From Trinickia dabaoshanensis (GTDB lineage Bacteria; Pseudomonadota; Gammaproteobacteria; Burkholderiales; Burkholderiaceae), in contig NZ_PNYA01000013.1 in the NCBI RefSeq assembly GCF_002879885.1, positions 62,001 to 126,000 of the forward strand: a DNA stretch of 64,000 nt. The letters are read 5' to 3'. Made by a program: the position numbers and the translations under genes. Position 1 is the stretch's first letter. Each line of letters begins with the position of its first letter. Positions 18,937-29,100 of this stretch are shown in pieces. The notes beneath the pieces are model-generated. The model did not search any database, had not been told where the DNA came from, and saw only the letters and a list, made by a program, of their open reading frames with translations.

Positions 18937-19746
18937 ATGTCCAATCAACATCCGGAACCCAACGATAGCGGCGTATCCCGTCCGAATCGCGCCACGCTGT
19001 CGGTGATCATCGTCGCGATGAACGAGGCTCACGATATTCGAGATTGTCTCGAATCGGTGCGCGGCCTCGCCATGGAGACGATCGTCTTCGATTCCGGCAG
19101 CACGGACGGCACGCCGGCTCTTTGCCGGGAACTGGGCGCGCGCGTATTCGAAACCGATTGGCCCGGCGACGGGCCGCAAAAGAACCGGGCGCTCGCCCAA
19201 GCGACGGGCGACTGGGTATTGTGCCTCGATGCGGATGAACGCGTCGGCGACGAGCTGCGGCGCGAAATCGAACGCTTGCTCGATCAGGGCGCCACGCATG
19301 CGGCGTTTTCGACGCCGCGCCGCTCGAGCTTCTGCGGCCAGTTCATGAAGCACTCGGGATGGTGGCCCGATCGCATCGTGCGCCTGTTTCGGCGCGGCAG
19401 CGCCCGCTTTACCGACGTGCGCACCCACACCCACCCGGTCATCGACGGCACGACGGGGACGTTCAACGGCCCCATCGTGCACATCGCGATCGGCGATCTG
19501 CACGAAGCGCTCGACAAAGCCAATTCGTACTCGACGTCCGGGGCGCTGACGATGGCCGAGGGCGGCAAGCGTTCTTCGCTCGGCAAAGCGATCGGCAAGG
19601 GAATCTGGGCGTTCTTGCGCACCTACGTCTTGCGGCGCGGTTTCTTGGACGGGAGGATGGGATTCATGCTCGCTGTCGCGAACGCCGAAGGCACCTACTA
19701 CCGGTATGCAAAGCTCGCGTTGCTGAACGATCGGCACGCGAGCTAA
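18937..19746 (+). CDS. GT2 LPS-core glycosyltransferase, WaaE/KdtX-like
   Basis: A 269-residue inverting glycosyltransferase of family GT2. The nucleotide-sugar part has SVIIVAMNEAHDIRDCLESV near residues 23-42, then VFDSGSTDGT, and the metal-binding DADERV near residue 92. FMKHSGWWPDRIVRLFRRG near residue 130-148 matches the WaaE/LgtF group that adds a beta-1,4-glucose to heptose I of the inner core. It is a cytoplasmic, membrane-associated enzyme by family. It is followed after 13 bases by a second GT2 gene and then waaL, one likely LPS transcript. The exact sugar is inferred. Confidence 0.88.
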   Translation: MSNQHPEPNDSGVSRPNRATLSVIIVAMNEAHDIRDCLESVRGLAMETIVFDSGSTDGTPALCRELGARVFETDWPGDGPQKNRALAQATGDWVLCLDADERVGDELRREIERLLDQGATHAAFSTPRRSSFCGQFMKHSGWWPDRIVRLFRRGSARFTDVRTHTHPVIDGTTGTFNGPIVHIAIGDLHEALDKANSYSTSGALTMAEGGKRSSLGKAIGKGIWAFLRTYVLRRGFLDGRMGFMLAVANAEGTYYRYAKLALLNDRHAS

Positions 19747-19759
19747 ACGCGGCAGTCTT

Positions 19760-20593
19760 ATGAAACCCGACACGCTGATCACCGTCATCGTCACGACCTA
19801 CAATCGGCCCGACGCGCTCGAACTGGTTCTGGCCGGCTGTCTCGCGCAGAGCGACCGGCATTTCGAGATCGTTGTCGCCGACGATGGCTCCGGCACGCCG
19901 ACGCGCGAACTCGTCGAGCGCACCGCCCACGCGTCGCCGATACCGATCGTGCACGCCTGGCAACCGGACGAAGGCTTTCGCGCGGCGGCGAGCCGGAACG
20001 GGGCGATCGCGTTGGCGCGTGGCGAATACTTGATTTTCCTCGACGGGGACTGCGTCCCTCAGCGCGATTTCGTGGCACGGCATCGCGCGCTCGCGCAGCC
20101 GCGGATGCTCGTTACGGGCAGTCGCATCTTGTTGCGGCAGCGGCTGACAGCGCTCGCGCTGGAAAAACGGCTCGCGCTTGCCGAGCAGCCCGCCGTGTTC
20201 TGGATCCGTCAGCGCCTGGCCGGCCAAGTCAACAAAATCTTGCCGCTGCTGCTGAAGCTGCCCGATTTCGCCAAACGACGCGTCGACGGTTTCGTCTGGC
20301 GCGGCATCAAGACTTGCAACCTTGGCGCTTGGCGCGCCGACGTCGCCGCGGTGAACGGTTTCGACGAGACGTTCGTCGGGTGGGGACATGAAGACGCCGA
20401 CCTCGTGGCCCGACTCCACAACGCCGGCATCGGCCGAAAGAACGGCTATTTGGCAACCGAGGTGCTTCATCTCTGGCATCCGGAAGCCGCGCGCGATCGC
20501 GAAGGTCCGAATCACGACCGGGTACTGGCGCGACTCGCCGACGGTACGACGCGTGCGGAAAAGGGGCTCGAAGAGCGAACGGACGTGACCTAA
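19760..20593 (+). CDS. GT2 glycosyltransferase with C-terminal galactosyltransferase-type domain
   Basis: A 277-residue GT2 enzyme. It shows TVIVTTYNRPDALELVLAGC at the start, VVADDGSGTPT near 45, EGFRAAASRNGAIALARGEY near residue 73-92, the DxD-type DGDC near residue 97, and GWGHEDADLVARL near 212, a pattern of the chondroitin-polymerase-like/galactosyltransferase C-terminal fold. It likely adds a sugar to the LPS core or a related acceptor; donor and acceptor are unknown. It follows the WaaE-like gene by 13 bases and waaL comes about 100 bases later. Confidence 0.86.
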   Translation: MKPDTLITVIVTTYNRPDALELVLAGCLAQSDRHFEIVVADDGSGTPTRELVERTAHASPIPIVHAWQPDEGFRAAASRNGAIALARGEYLIFLDGDCVPQRDFVARHRALAQPRMLVTGSRILLRQRLTALALEKRLALAEQPAVFWIRQRLAGQVNKILPLLLKLPDFAKRRVDGFVWRGIKTCNLGAWRADVAAVNGFDETFVGWGHEDADLVARLHNAGIGRKNGYLATEVLHLWHPEAARDREGPNHDRVLARLADGTTRAEKGLEERTDVT

Positions 20594-20694
20594 AGCGTTC
20601 ATCGTCCTCGTCCCTAGCCCTTCGTCGTAAGCGCCACGCGGCGTAGCTGCAACGACATCGCCATCGCGACGTCACTCATTACCGGAGCTCAGCC

Positions 20695-21993
20695 TTGCAA
20701 CACGTTTCGATCGCGACCAATCCTTCGTATCGCCTGACGGCCGCCAGAGCGTTTGCGGTCGCCGCGCTCTGTTGCGTGCCGATTTCCACGGCACTGACCA
20801 ACATCACCTGCGGGTTGTTCGCACTGGCTCTTTTGAGCGCCCCGGAGTTCTGGCGAAAACTGCCCGCCATGCTGCGACACGGCGCGGTCTGGTCCGCCCT
20901 GCTCGTGCTGGCAGCCTTGGCCGTGAGCGTCAGTTACAGCAGCGCGGGAACGCATGAAGCGTGGTCCTGGTTCGGCAAGTACTACAAGTTGCTTCTGTTG
21001 CCGTTCGCGGTCATCGCCTTTGCCGATTCGCGTCCCGATTGGGACGTGATTACCCGATGGAGCCTGTTCGTCACGCTTTGCGTCGTGCTCGTGCTGTCCA
21101 CCACCAACTACCTGGGTATCACGTCGATCGGTCCCGCGCACGTGGCGGCCGATCCGAGTACTCGCGCATGGGTATTCAAAAACCGCATCGCCGCGGGGCT
21201 GATCGGCGCCCTCTTGTTCTACCAGGCCGCCGATTTCGCTCTCGTCGCTCGTACGTGGCGCTCGCGCCTGGCGTTTGGCGCCGTCGCGCTACTCTCGCTG
21301 GCCAACGTGCTGATCATGCTGCAAGGGCGCACCGGGCAGGCCATCGCCATGATGTTCGCCCTCGTCATCGTGGCGCGCTTCGCTTGGCAAATGCGCCGCG
21401 CCTCGCCGGTACGCCTCATCGTGTACAGCGCCGCGTTACTGGCGGCACTTGCCGTGGTCGTCGCGGTGGCGTTCACGGCGCGCGGCAGCCGTATCGGGGA
21501 GGTCGCCGGCGAAGTACAGGCCTATCGCCAAAGCGACGCGGTAACGTCGGCCGGCCTGCGGCTAGAGTGGTATCGCAAGAGCTTGGAGTTGGTCCGCGCG
21601 CGCCCGTTGACGGGCTACGGCGTGGGCGGCCTCGGCGCAGAGTTTGCTCAATTGGTCAAAGGCGAGACCGGCGCCGAAGGTGCCATGACGTTGAACCCCC
21701 ACAACGAATATCTGTTGATGGCGGTGCAGTTGGGCCTACCCGGCGTGCTGCTGCTCATCAATCTGATCGTGCAAGTGGGCCGTTACGGTGTACGCCTCGA
21801 ACCGCGCTCTCGCCACCTGCTTCTCGCATGGCTGGCAACGTTCGCCATCGGGAGCCTGGCCAATTCGCTGCTGCTCGACTTCACCGAAGGGCATATGTTC
21901 GCTCTGCTAAGCGGTATCTTGCTCGGCTGCGGATATCGGAGCGTCCGCGAAGGCGAAGCGGAACGCGCGGCGCCCGCAAACCTCCGAACCTAG
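20695..21993 (+). CDS. waaL: O-antigen ligase
   Basis: A 432-residue inner-membrane protein of the Wzy/WaaL (O-antigen ligase/polymerase) superfamily, which joins undecaprenyl-linked O-antigen to lipid A-core on the periplasmic side. It has about ten to twelve hydrophobic segments. The family marks are ANVLIMLQGRTGQAIAMMFAL near residue 203 and, in the large periplasmic loop, RPLTGYGVGGLGAEF near residues 304-318 followed by NPHNEYLLMAVQLGLPG near 337-353, with the functionally important His. The start is a TTG at 20695 with GGAG upstream. The neighbouring core glycosyltransferases support a ligase rather than a polymerase. Confidence 0.88.
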   Translation: MQHVSIATNPSYRLTAARAFAVAALCCVPISTALTNITCGLFALALLSAPEFWRKLPAMLRHGAVWSALLVLAALAVSVSYSSAGTHEAWSWFGKYYKLLLLPFAVIAFADSRPDWDVITRWSLFVTLCVVLVLSTTNYLGITSIGPAHVAADPSTRAWVFKNRIAAGLIGALLFYQAADFALVARTWRSRLAFGAVALLSLANVLIMLQGRTGQAIAMMFALVIVARFAWQMRRASPVRLIVYSAALLAALAVVVAVAFTARGSRIGEVAGEVQAYRQSDAVTSAGLRLEWYRKSLELVRARPLTGYGVGGLGAEFAQLVKGETGAEGAMTLNPHNEYLLMAVQLGLPGVLLLINLIVQVGRYGVRLEPRSRHLLLAWLATFAIGSLANSLLLDFTEGHMFALLSGILLGCGYRSVREGEAERAAPANLRT

Positions 21994-22014
21994 CCGCTCG
22001 CCGCAAGGTGCGGA

Positions 22015-23235
22015 CTACGCGCGGGGCCGGCGTTCGAGCGCGGACGTGTCGACGATCGCCACGCCCTCCCCCGCCATCGCGCTTGCAGCGGCGAGCGGCG
22101 GCTCCAATCCCAGCATGTGCGCGGCCGCAGCGATGACACGGCTGGCGGGGAGCGTGACGAGGCACTCGCTTCGGCTTTCCAGGTGCCGCTCGCACCCTTC
22201 CTTATGACACGGCACGCAAGGCGCCTCGCCTTGCACGAGGTAGACGTTGCCGCGGCGCCCCGATCCGACGAGCGGCCAAAGCGCCGCGCCGGCCTTCCAG
22301 CCTTTCGGCCAAGGCGCCCAGCGGATGGTATGAGTCGGCCCGAACAGCGCGACGGTCGGCGTGCCGGTGGCGGCCGCGATATGCGTCGCGCTCGTGTCGG
22401 GACCAATGTAAATCTTCGCGCGTCGAAATACTTCAGCGCTTTCTCCGAGCGTCAGTTCGCCAACCAGGTTGAGCACCGGTTCGCAGCTTGCGGCGACGAT
22501 TTTCTGCGCATACTCGCGCTCCGCCGCCGCCGGTCCGCCTGTCAAGGCGACGGCGAAGCCTTGCGAGCGCAACCAGCGAATGAGTTCGGCCCAACCATCG
22601 ATGCGCCAACGCTTGTACTCGAACATCGGCGCCGGATGAACGACCGCGAGCGGCTGCCCCGGTAGCACGGCGGGCGCGGCGTCGAAACGCGCATCGAAGG
22701 CGGCGCGACGCACAGGATCGTCCCCGATGCCGGGCGGGACGACCTCGCCGATCGGCTCGATGCCGAGCACTCGCGCGACTTCGAGGCTGCTTTCGACCGT
22801 ATGGACGGTCTCGTGATGGCTCAACGCGATACCGTCCAGCATGAAGCGATTGAGCAGCGTCACCCGGTCCGGATCGACGAGGCCCACGCGCCGCTTGCCT
22901 GCGAACCAACTGTAGAAGCGCGGCCGGTCGCTGCTCGTCGCCGCGCAAGCCAGATCGTATCGGCGCCAGATCCGTGCCGCATCGGCCAGCCGCTCACGCA
23001 GGCTCGCGCGTTGTGCGACGACGATGACACGGCGTACGTCGGGATTGTGCTCGAGCACCCCTTGCGTGCCGCGAAATACCAGCATGTCGACCGGCGTATC
23101 CGGCCAGCGCGCCTTGAGCGAGCGCACGAGCGGCGTCGTCAGCAACACATCGCCGATACGCCGGGTGCAAACGACGAGAATGCTACGAGGCGCGCGGGAG
23201 GAGAAAAAGCGGGCGGTCACGAGTCGAACGGGCAA
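22015..23235 (-). CDS. GT9 family glycosyltransferase, heptosyltransferase-like
   Basis: A protein of up to 406 residues of family GT9 (ADP-heptose transferases). It shows SILVVCTRRIGDVLLTTPLV near residue 18-37, the FVAL/GGP-type VALTGGPAAAERE near 220, the donor site IYIGPDTSATHIAAATGTPTVALFGPT near residues 273-299, and a Cys-rich segment CVPCHKEGCERHLESRSECL near residue 336, as in WaaQ/RfaQ-like members. It probably adds heptose to the LPS inner core. The start is uncertain: TTG at 23235 or GTG at 23220, with no Shine-Dalgarno at either. It lies 30 bases after the GT39 gene and is the last gene of the dnaE-led run. Confidence 0.85.
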   Translation of the reverse strand: MPVRLVTARFFSSRAPRSILVVCTRRIGDVLLTTPLVRSLKARWPDTPVDMLVFRGTQGVLEHNPDVRRVIVVAQRASLRERLADAARIWRRYDLACAATSSDRPRFYSWFAGKRRVGLVDPDRVTLLNRFMLDGIALSHHETVHTVESSLEVARVLGIEPIGEVVPPGIGDDPVRRAAFDARFDAAPAVLPGQPLAVVHPAPMFEYKRWRIDGWAELIRWLRSQGFAVALTGGPAAAEREYAQKIVAASCEPVLNLVGELTLGESAEVFRRAKIYIGPDTSATHIAAATGTPTVALFGPTHTIRWAPWPKGWKAGAALWPLVGSGRRGNVYLVQGEAPCVPCHKEGCERHLESRSECLVTLPASRVIAAAAHMLGLEPPLAAASAMAGEGVAIVDTSALERRPRA

Positions 23236-23264
23236 GGGGCTGGACGATAGGCCGACAGTTTACT

Positions 23265-24686
23265 TCAATCCTTGACCGCCCCGGACGCACCGGTCTGCTC
23301 GCAAGTCCGGCCCAGGCAAAGGAACACGAGGCGCTCTTTGCCGAGTTCGACGGTTTTCACGACGCGCGTGTGCGGTTTGTTCGCGTCGCGCGACAAGAGC
23401 CATCCCTGCGCGGCTCCGGCGGGTGGCACCGTGACCGGCGCGGCGGGCCATCTCACGCTGTCGATATTGCCGACGACGCATAAAGTGGCCGACGTGAAAT
23501 CGTCGGCATAGATCGGACTTTCACCCGCCAATGCGACGAGTTCCTTCGCCGCCGCGTGAGCATCGCCCCGGTGCTTGGCTTGATAAAGCGGAAAGACGAC
23601 CAAACCGATACATTTGAGTGCGATGGTGGCCGCGACGGCATAGGTGGCGACGCGCTCCATGCGCGCTGTGCCGCGGGCCAAGATCGCCGCGATATAAAAG
23701 GCGATCAGCGGATAAAGGGGGAGCACGTACCGAATGCTGCTCTGAGGGGCGAGCCAGTACGGCAAAAAGTTGACGAGTGCGATCCACCCTAGCGTCGCTT
23801 CCCAAGAACGTCCACCAGCCGATTGCGCAGACGCGCGCCCACGCACCAGCGCATACGCCGCAAGCGCGGAGAGCGGCAAAAATCGGCAAAACGATTCGAA
23901 TGGAAACGCGACCAGTTGCTTGAGCCAAGCGCCGACGCTCGGCGGCAACAGCTTTTGCGCGATGTCTCCCACCATGGCGCCGCCCTCATGCCCCCCCAAT
24001 CCGGCGCTATGGTTGAAATGGAACCAGGCGAGCGGCGCGGCCAGCGCCGCGGCGTAGCTCAGCAGCGCGGCGGGTTTGAGCAACGTCGCACGCGCGCTCG
24101 GATGACGCACGAAGACGGCAAGCCATGCCACGCCGATAAACACGTAGGCGGTCAGGGCCTTGGTGAGAAAGGCCGCGAATACGCATGCGGCCGCTACCCA
24201 CAAGAGGGCGACGCGCTCTTGTTTCGCCGCCACGACCACGCAAGCGACCGCGGCGAACGCCAGCAGCGAAAACACCGGGTCCGCGTAGGCGAGCCATCCG
24301 TGATACAGCAGCGCATCGGAACTCAAGAACACGAGCACCGCGAGCCATGCTTGCCGTGCCCCCACGCCGACACCGCGCGCGGCCCAATGCAGTACCAGCG
24401 CCGTGCCGAGCGTCGCCAGGGCAGTGACGAGCCGGCTCGCGACGAGGATATGCGCCGCACCGAACGCCCACGCGAACGGCATCATCACCCAGTTCAGGAA
24501 CGGAGGCCTCGCATAGAACGTCCCGTAAAGCATCGGGTTCGACCAGACATGACCGTGCCACATTTCCAGCGTGGTAATCGTGTAGACCGCCTCTTCGCCG
24601 ACATAAGGCAAAAAGAGGCTAGGTATGAACGTGAGCGCAGCGGCCACCACGAGCCAGCGCCAAAGAGCGGGAATTTCTCTATTCAT
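23265..24686 (-). CDS. GT39/ArnT-type membrane glycosyltransferase
   Basis: A 473-residue integral membrane GT-C enzyme. It has about 11-12 hydrophobic helices. The first periplasmic loop carries PYVGEEAVYTITTLEMWHG near residues 27-45 in place of the usual DE-containing motif and is followed by YARPPFLNWVMMPF, the ArnT-like R-P-P segment. Members use a polyprenyl-phosphate sugar to modify lipid A, core, O-antigen or protein in the periplasm. It lies 69 bases downstream of gtrA and 30 upstream of the GT9 gene. With GtrA and the GtrB/ArnC-like enzyme it forms the third, type-specific transferase part of a module; the sugar moved is unknown. Confidence 0.87.
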   Translation of the reverse strand: MNREIPALWRWLVVAAALTFIPSLFLPYVGEEAVYTITTLEMWHGHVWSNPMLYGTFYARPPFLNWVMMPFAWAFGAAHILVASRLVTALATLGTALVLHWAARGVGVGARQAWLAVLVFLSSDALLYHGWLAYADPVFSLLAFAAVACVVVAAKQERVALLWVAAACVFAAFLTKALTAYVFIGVAWLAVFVRHPSARATLLKPAALLSYAAALAAPLAWFHFNHSAGLGGHEGGAMVGDIAQKLLPPSVGAWLKQLVAFPFESFCRFLPLSALAAYALVRGRASAQSAGGRSWEATLGWIALVNFLPYWLAPQSSIRYVLPLYPLIAFYIAAILARGTARMERVATYAVAATIALKCIGLVVFPLYQAKHRGDAHAAAKELVALAGESPIYADDFTSATLCVVGNIDSVRWPAAPVTVPPAGAAQGWLLSRDANKPHTRVVKTVELGKERLVFLCLGRTCEQTGASGAVKD

Positions 24687-24755
24687 CTTTGTTATCCAAG
24701 TCGATCGCGCCGATCCGGCTTGTTCTCGTATCGATGCGCTGGCGCCCTCGGTCCG

Positions 24756-25154
24756 TCAAACGTCACGCTCGACGGACCGGAATGCCCAGGCGGAATTGAT
24801 CGTGTAGGTCAGTGCCAATAGGCAGGCCGTGGTCACGCATTGCGCAGCCAGCCACGGCATCCGAAAGCCGTGCGTGAAGATGGCCATCAATACGCCCGTC
24901 AATGCTATGCCGGCAGCCGCCACGACAAAAAAACGCGGCGCCGCAACGCGATGCGCTTTATCGCTTCGAAACGTGAAGCGGTGGTTGAGCCAGTAGTTGA
25001 CCACCGCGCCGGCTGCGGCACCGATAGCGGATGCCGCCACGGCGTCGAGTACGTGGGTCGATACGAGCGCGGCCAGCACAACGTATTGCACTGCCGTTCC
25101 AGCGGCGCCGACGCAAGCGTAAGCGACAAAACGCGTCAATCGTCCGCCTCTCAC
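24756..25154 (-). CDS. gtrA: GtrA-family polyprenyl-phosphate sugar flippase
   Basis: A small protein with four predicted membrane helices, the hallmark of GtrA: FVAYACVGAAGTAVQYVVLAAL, then AASAIGAAAGAVVNYWLNHRFTF (the conserved N-Y-x-x-N-R-x-T-F segment near residue 50), then two more helices. GtrA proteins flip undecaprenyl- or dolichyl-phosphate sugars to the periplasm. The start is either GTG at 25152-25154, which overlaps the upstream TGA as GTGA (132 residues), or TTG at 25137-25139 with GAGG seven bases upstream (127 residues). Its overlap with the GtrB-like gene indicates translational coupling. Confidence 0.9.
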   Translation of the reverse strand: MRGGRLTRFVAYACVGAAGTAVQYVVLAALVSTHVLDAVAASAIGAAAGAVVNYWLNHRFTFRSDKAHRVAAPRFFVVAAAGIALTGVLMAIFTHGFRMPWLAAQCVTTACLLALTYTINSAWAFRSVERDV

Positions 25155-26161
25155 GAAGCGCCCTGCCGATAAACGCGCCGCACGATATAGACCGGCCGGC
25201 GCTTCGATTCCATATAGATACGTCCGATGTACTCGCCGATGACGCCGATACCGATCAATTGCGTGCCGCCGAGAAACAATACAGCCGTAATGATGGAAGC
25301 GTAGCCGGGCACGTCCACACCGCGAATCATCGTGCGCAAGGCGAGATAGATCGCGTAGGCAATCGCGAAAAGGGCCGTGCCGCCGCCGATATAGGTCCAT
25401 ACGCGCAGCGGCCACGTGCCGAAGCTCGTGAGCCCTTCGAGCGCGAAATTCCAGAGCTTCCACGCCGAGAATTTCGTTTCACCGGCTGTGCGCGGCAGCC
25501 GCTCGTATTCGATCTGCGCCGTTCGAAACCCCACCCACGAGAAGAGCCCCTTCATGAACCGGCGATTCTCGGGCAATTGCTTGAGCGCATCGACGACTTG
25601 GCGCGACATCAATCGAAAATCGCCGGCATTTTCCGGAATCGTCGTTTCGCTGATGGCGTTGTGCACGCGATAAAAAAGCGCGGCGGTGCCGCGTTTCATG
25701 TAGGTATCCGTATTGCGCTCGGCGCGCTTGGCCAGCACGACGTCGAACCCCTCGCGCCAGCGCTGGACGAGGCGCGCAATCGCTTCGGGCGGATCTTGCA
25801 GATCGGCGTCGAACGGAATTACCGCGGCGCCCTGCGCTTCATCGATACCCGCGGTCAACGCGGCTTCCTTGCCGAAGTTGCGCGATAGATCGACCACACG
25901 CACGCGCGGGTTGTCCGCGCACACGGCCAGCAAGCGTTCGAGCGTCGAATCGGCACTGCCGTCGTTGACGCAGACGATCTCGTAGTCGATGCCGGGAATG
26001 CGCTCGAGGACGGGCGTCACTTCGCGGAAGAACGTCTCGATACCGTCCGCTTCGTTATAAAACGGCACGACGAGCGACACGAGATCGTGCGCGCCCGAAG
26101 AACGCCCTCCATCCGTGCCCACCGTCGCATCGACGCCTACCCCACCGAAATACTCCGACAT
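25151..26161 (-). CDS. GtrB/ArnC-like polyprenyl-phosphate glycosyltransferase
   Basis: A 336-residue GT2 enzyme with two C-terminal membrane helices. It shows SLVVPFYNEADGIETFFREV near residue 29-48, CVNDGSADSTLERLL near 66, VDLSRNFGKEAALTAG near 88 and the metal-binding DADLQDP near 116-122, the pattern of dolichol-phosphate mannosyltransferase-like GtrB/ArnC. The helices are WPLRVWTYIGGGTALFAIAYA and ITAVLFLGGTQLIGIGVIGE. It loads a sugar onto undecaprenyl phosphate on the cytoplasmic face, for flipping by GtrA. The start is an ATG only 10 bases after the dnaE stop, and its stop overlaps gtrA. Confidence 0.9.
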   Translation of the reverse strand: MSEYFGGVGVDATVGTDGGRSSGAHDLVSLVVPFYNEADGIETFFREVTPVLERIPGIDYEIVCVNDGSADSTLERLLAVCADNPRVRVVDLSRNFGKEAALTAGIDEAQGAAVIPFDADLQDPPEAIARLVQRWREGFDVVLAKRAERNTDTYMKRGTAALFYRVHNAISETTIPENAGDFRLMSRQVVDALKQLPENRRFMKGLFSWVGFRTAQIEYERLPRTAGETKFSAWKLWNFALEGLTSFGTWPLRVWTYIGGGTALFAIAYAIYLALRTMIRGVDVPGYASIITAVLFLGGTQLIGIGVIGEYIGRIYMESKRRPVYIVRRVYRQGAS

Positions 26162-26171
26162 GACGCCCCCG

Positions 26172-29100
26172 CTAATACACGATGTCGACGGAGGTGCCGT
26201 CGAACTCTTTGCGCAGCGCCACGAGCAAATCGTCGGAGGGCCGCACGCGCCACGATTCGCCGAGCGTGATTTCACCTTGTGCGCGCTCGGTGCTGTAGGC
26301 GATCCGAACGGCCAGTCCCGTCGGCACAGGAGCGCGCTGCCGGCCGCCGTCTCCGAAGCCACCTTGCCCCCCGCGCCCGCCGCGGCCACCGGCCGGGCCT
26401 GCCGCGACCGCCGCGGGTACTTGCTCTTCTTGCCGCGGCGCGCAATGCGCCTCGAGCACGCGCTTGAGCGCGGCCGCATCGGCATTGCCGTTCATACGCA
26501 CCTTGACGGCCTGCGCATAGCGGCTACGCGCGCGCTCGAGATCCATCACGGAATCGACGGTAAAACGTATCCCGCCCGTGAAGGCGTCGTTGCGCGCCTG
26601 CCCCTGCACGACGAGCAGTTCGTCCTCTTTGAACAACGCCTTGTTCGCCTCGTACTGCTCGTTGAAGACGGTGACTTCGCACTGCCCCGTGCCGTCATCG
26701 ACGAGCGCGATCAGCATCTTGCCGCGCTGGGTCATCTGCGTGCGCAGCGAGGCGATGATGCCGGCGACGAGCTTGTCGCGGCCTTCCTTCAGATCGGCGA
26801 GCTTCATGCGAGCGAAGCGCCGCACCTCGTCCTTGTAAGCATCGAACAAGTGCCCCGAGAGATAAAAGCCGAGCGCGGTCTTTTCTTCCTGCAGCTTGCG
26901 CTTGTCGTGCCAAGCCGGTTCGTCGACGAGTTCATGGCCCTGCGACGGCGCATCGCCCATGTCGAACAAGCCCGCTTGCATCGCATTCGCGCTCGCTTGC
27001 TCGGCCGCCTCGATCGCCAGCGGCACCGACGCGATCAGTTGCGCGCGATTCTCGTGGATCGAATCGAACGCGCCCGCGCGGATCAACGCTTCGATCGTGC
27101 GGCGATTGACGACGCGCCGATCGATGCGCGCGCAGAAATCGAACAGGTCGGTAAACGGCCCTTCCTCCCGCGCCCGCAGGATTTCCTCGATGGCGTTCTG
27201 ACCGCTGCCCTTCACCGCGCCCAGGCCGTAACGGATCGTGCGCGAACGCTTGCCGTCCGCCTCGGCCACCGGCTCGAAACGATACGCCGAGCGGTTGATG
27301 TCGGGCGGCAACACGGCCATGCCGTTCGTCTTGCAGTCTTCGTAGAGGATCTTGACCTTGTCCGTGTCGTCCATGGCCAAGCTCATGTTGGCCGCCATGA
27401 ATTCCGCCGGATGATGCGCCTTGAGCCACGCCGTGAAGTACGCGAGCAGGGCATAGGCGGCCGCGTGCGACTTGTTGAAGCCGTAGCCCGCGAACTTCTC
27501 CATCAAGTCGAAGATCTCGTCGGACTTCTCGCGCGTCAAGCCGTTCTTGGCCGCACCCTCGGCGAAGATCTCGCGGTGCTTGGCCATCTCCTCGGGCTTT
27601 TTCTTACCCATCGCGCGGCGCAGCAGGTCGGCGCCGCCGAGCGAATAGCCGCCGATGATCTGCGCCATCTGCATCACCTGCTCCTGATAGACCATGATGC
27701 CGTAGGTCTCTTTCAGAACAGGTTCGACGCGCGGGTCGGGATACTCCACCACCTCGCGCCCATGCTTGCGCGCGCAAAAGCTCGGGATCAGATCCATCGG
27801 ACCCGGGCGATACAACGCCACGAGCGCGATGATGTCCTCGAACCGGTCGGGCTGCGCGTCCTTGAGCATGCCTTGCATGCCGCGGCTTTCCAACTGGAAC
27901 ACCGCGACCGTATTCGCTTTCTTCAGGATCGAGAACGAAGCGGGATCGTCGAGCGGCACCTGCGCGAGCGACCAGTCGGCCTTGGCCGGATCGAGCCGGC
28001 GGATGTAGCGCTCGGCCCAATCGAGGATCGTGAGCGTGGTCAGACCCAAGAAGTCGAACTTGACCAGGCCGACCGCTTCCACGTCGTCCTTGTCGTACTG
28101 GCTCACGACGCCGCCGTCATCGCCTTGCGTGTACAGCGGACAAAAATCGGTCAGCTTGCCCGGCGCGATCAGCACGCCGCCGGCGTGCATGCCGACGTTA
28201 CGCGTCAAGCCCTCGACGCGCTGCGCCAGTTCGAGCAACTGCCGCACTTCGTCTTCGCTGTCGTTGCGCTCTTGCAGGAGCGGCTCTTCCTTCATCGCGT
28301 CGGCGATCGTCACGTGCTTACCCGGCTTGAACGGGATCAGCTTGGCGACGCCATCGGTGAAGTTGTATCCGAGATCGAGCACGCGGCCGATGTCGCGCAC
28401 GGCCGCCTTCGCGGCCATCGTGCCGAACGTCGCGATCTGCGACACCGCATCGGCCCCGTACTTGCCCTTCACGTACTGAATGACGCGGTCGCGCCCTTCC
28501 TGACAGAAGTCGATATCGAAGTCGGGCATCGATACCCGCTCCGGATTCAAGAAGCGCTCGAACAGCAAGTTGTAGCGCAAAGGGTCGAGATCGGTAATAC
28601 CGAGCGCATACGCGACGAGCGAACCCGCACCGGAGCCCCGGCCCGGACCTACCGGCACGCCGTTGTTCTTGGCCCAGTTGATGAAGTCGGCCACGATCAG
28701 GAAGTAGCCCGGGAAGCCCATCTTGATGATCGTGCCGCACTCGAAATCGAGCCGCTGATAATACTTCTCGCGCTCGCGCGAACGTTCGGCTTCGTCGGGA
28801 AACAGTTCGGCCAGGCGTTTCTCGAGCCCTTCCTTCGACAACTGAACCAGGTAATCGTCGAGCGACATGCCGTCGGGCGTCGGAAACAGCGGCAGCTTCG
28901 GCTTGCCGAGTTCGAGCGTCAAATTACAGCGCTTGGCGATTTCCACCGTATTGGCGAGCGCCGACGGGATATCGGCGAAGCGCTCGGCCATTTCGTCTTG
29001 CGTGCAAAACCGCTGCTCCGTCGTGAAACGCTTCGGACGCCGCGGATTCGCGAGAATATCGCCCTCGGAGATGCACACGCGCGCCTCGTGCGCCGTGTAA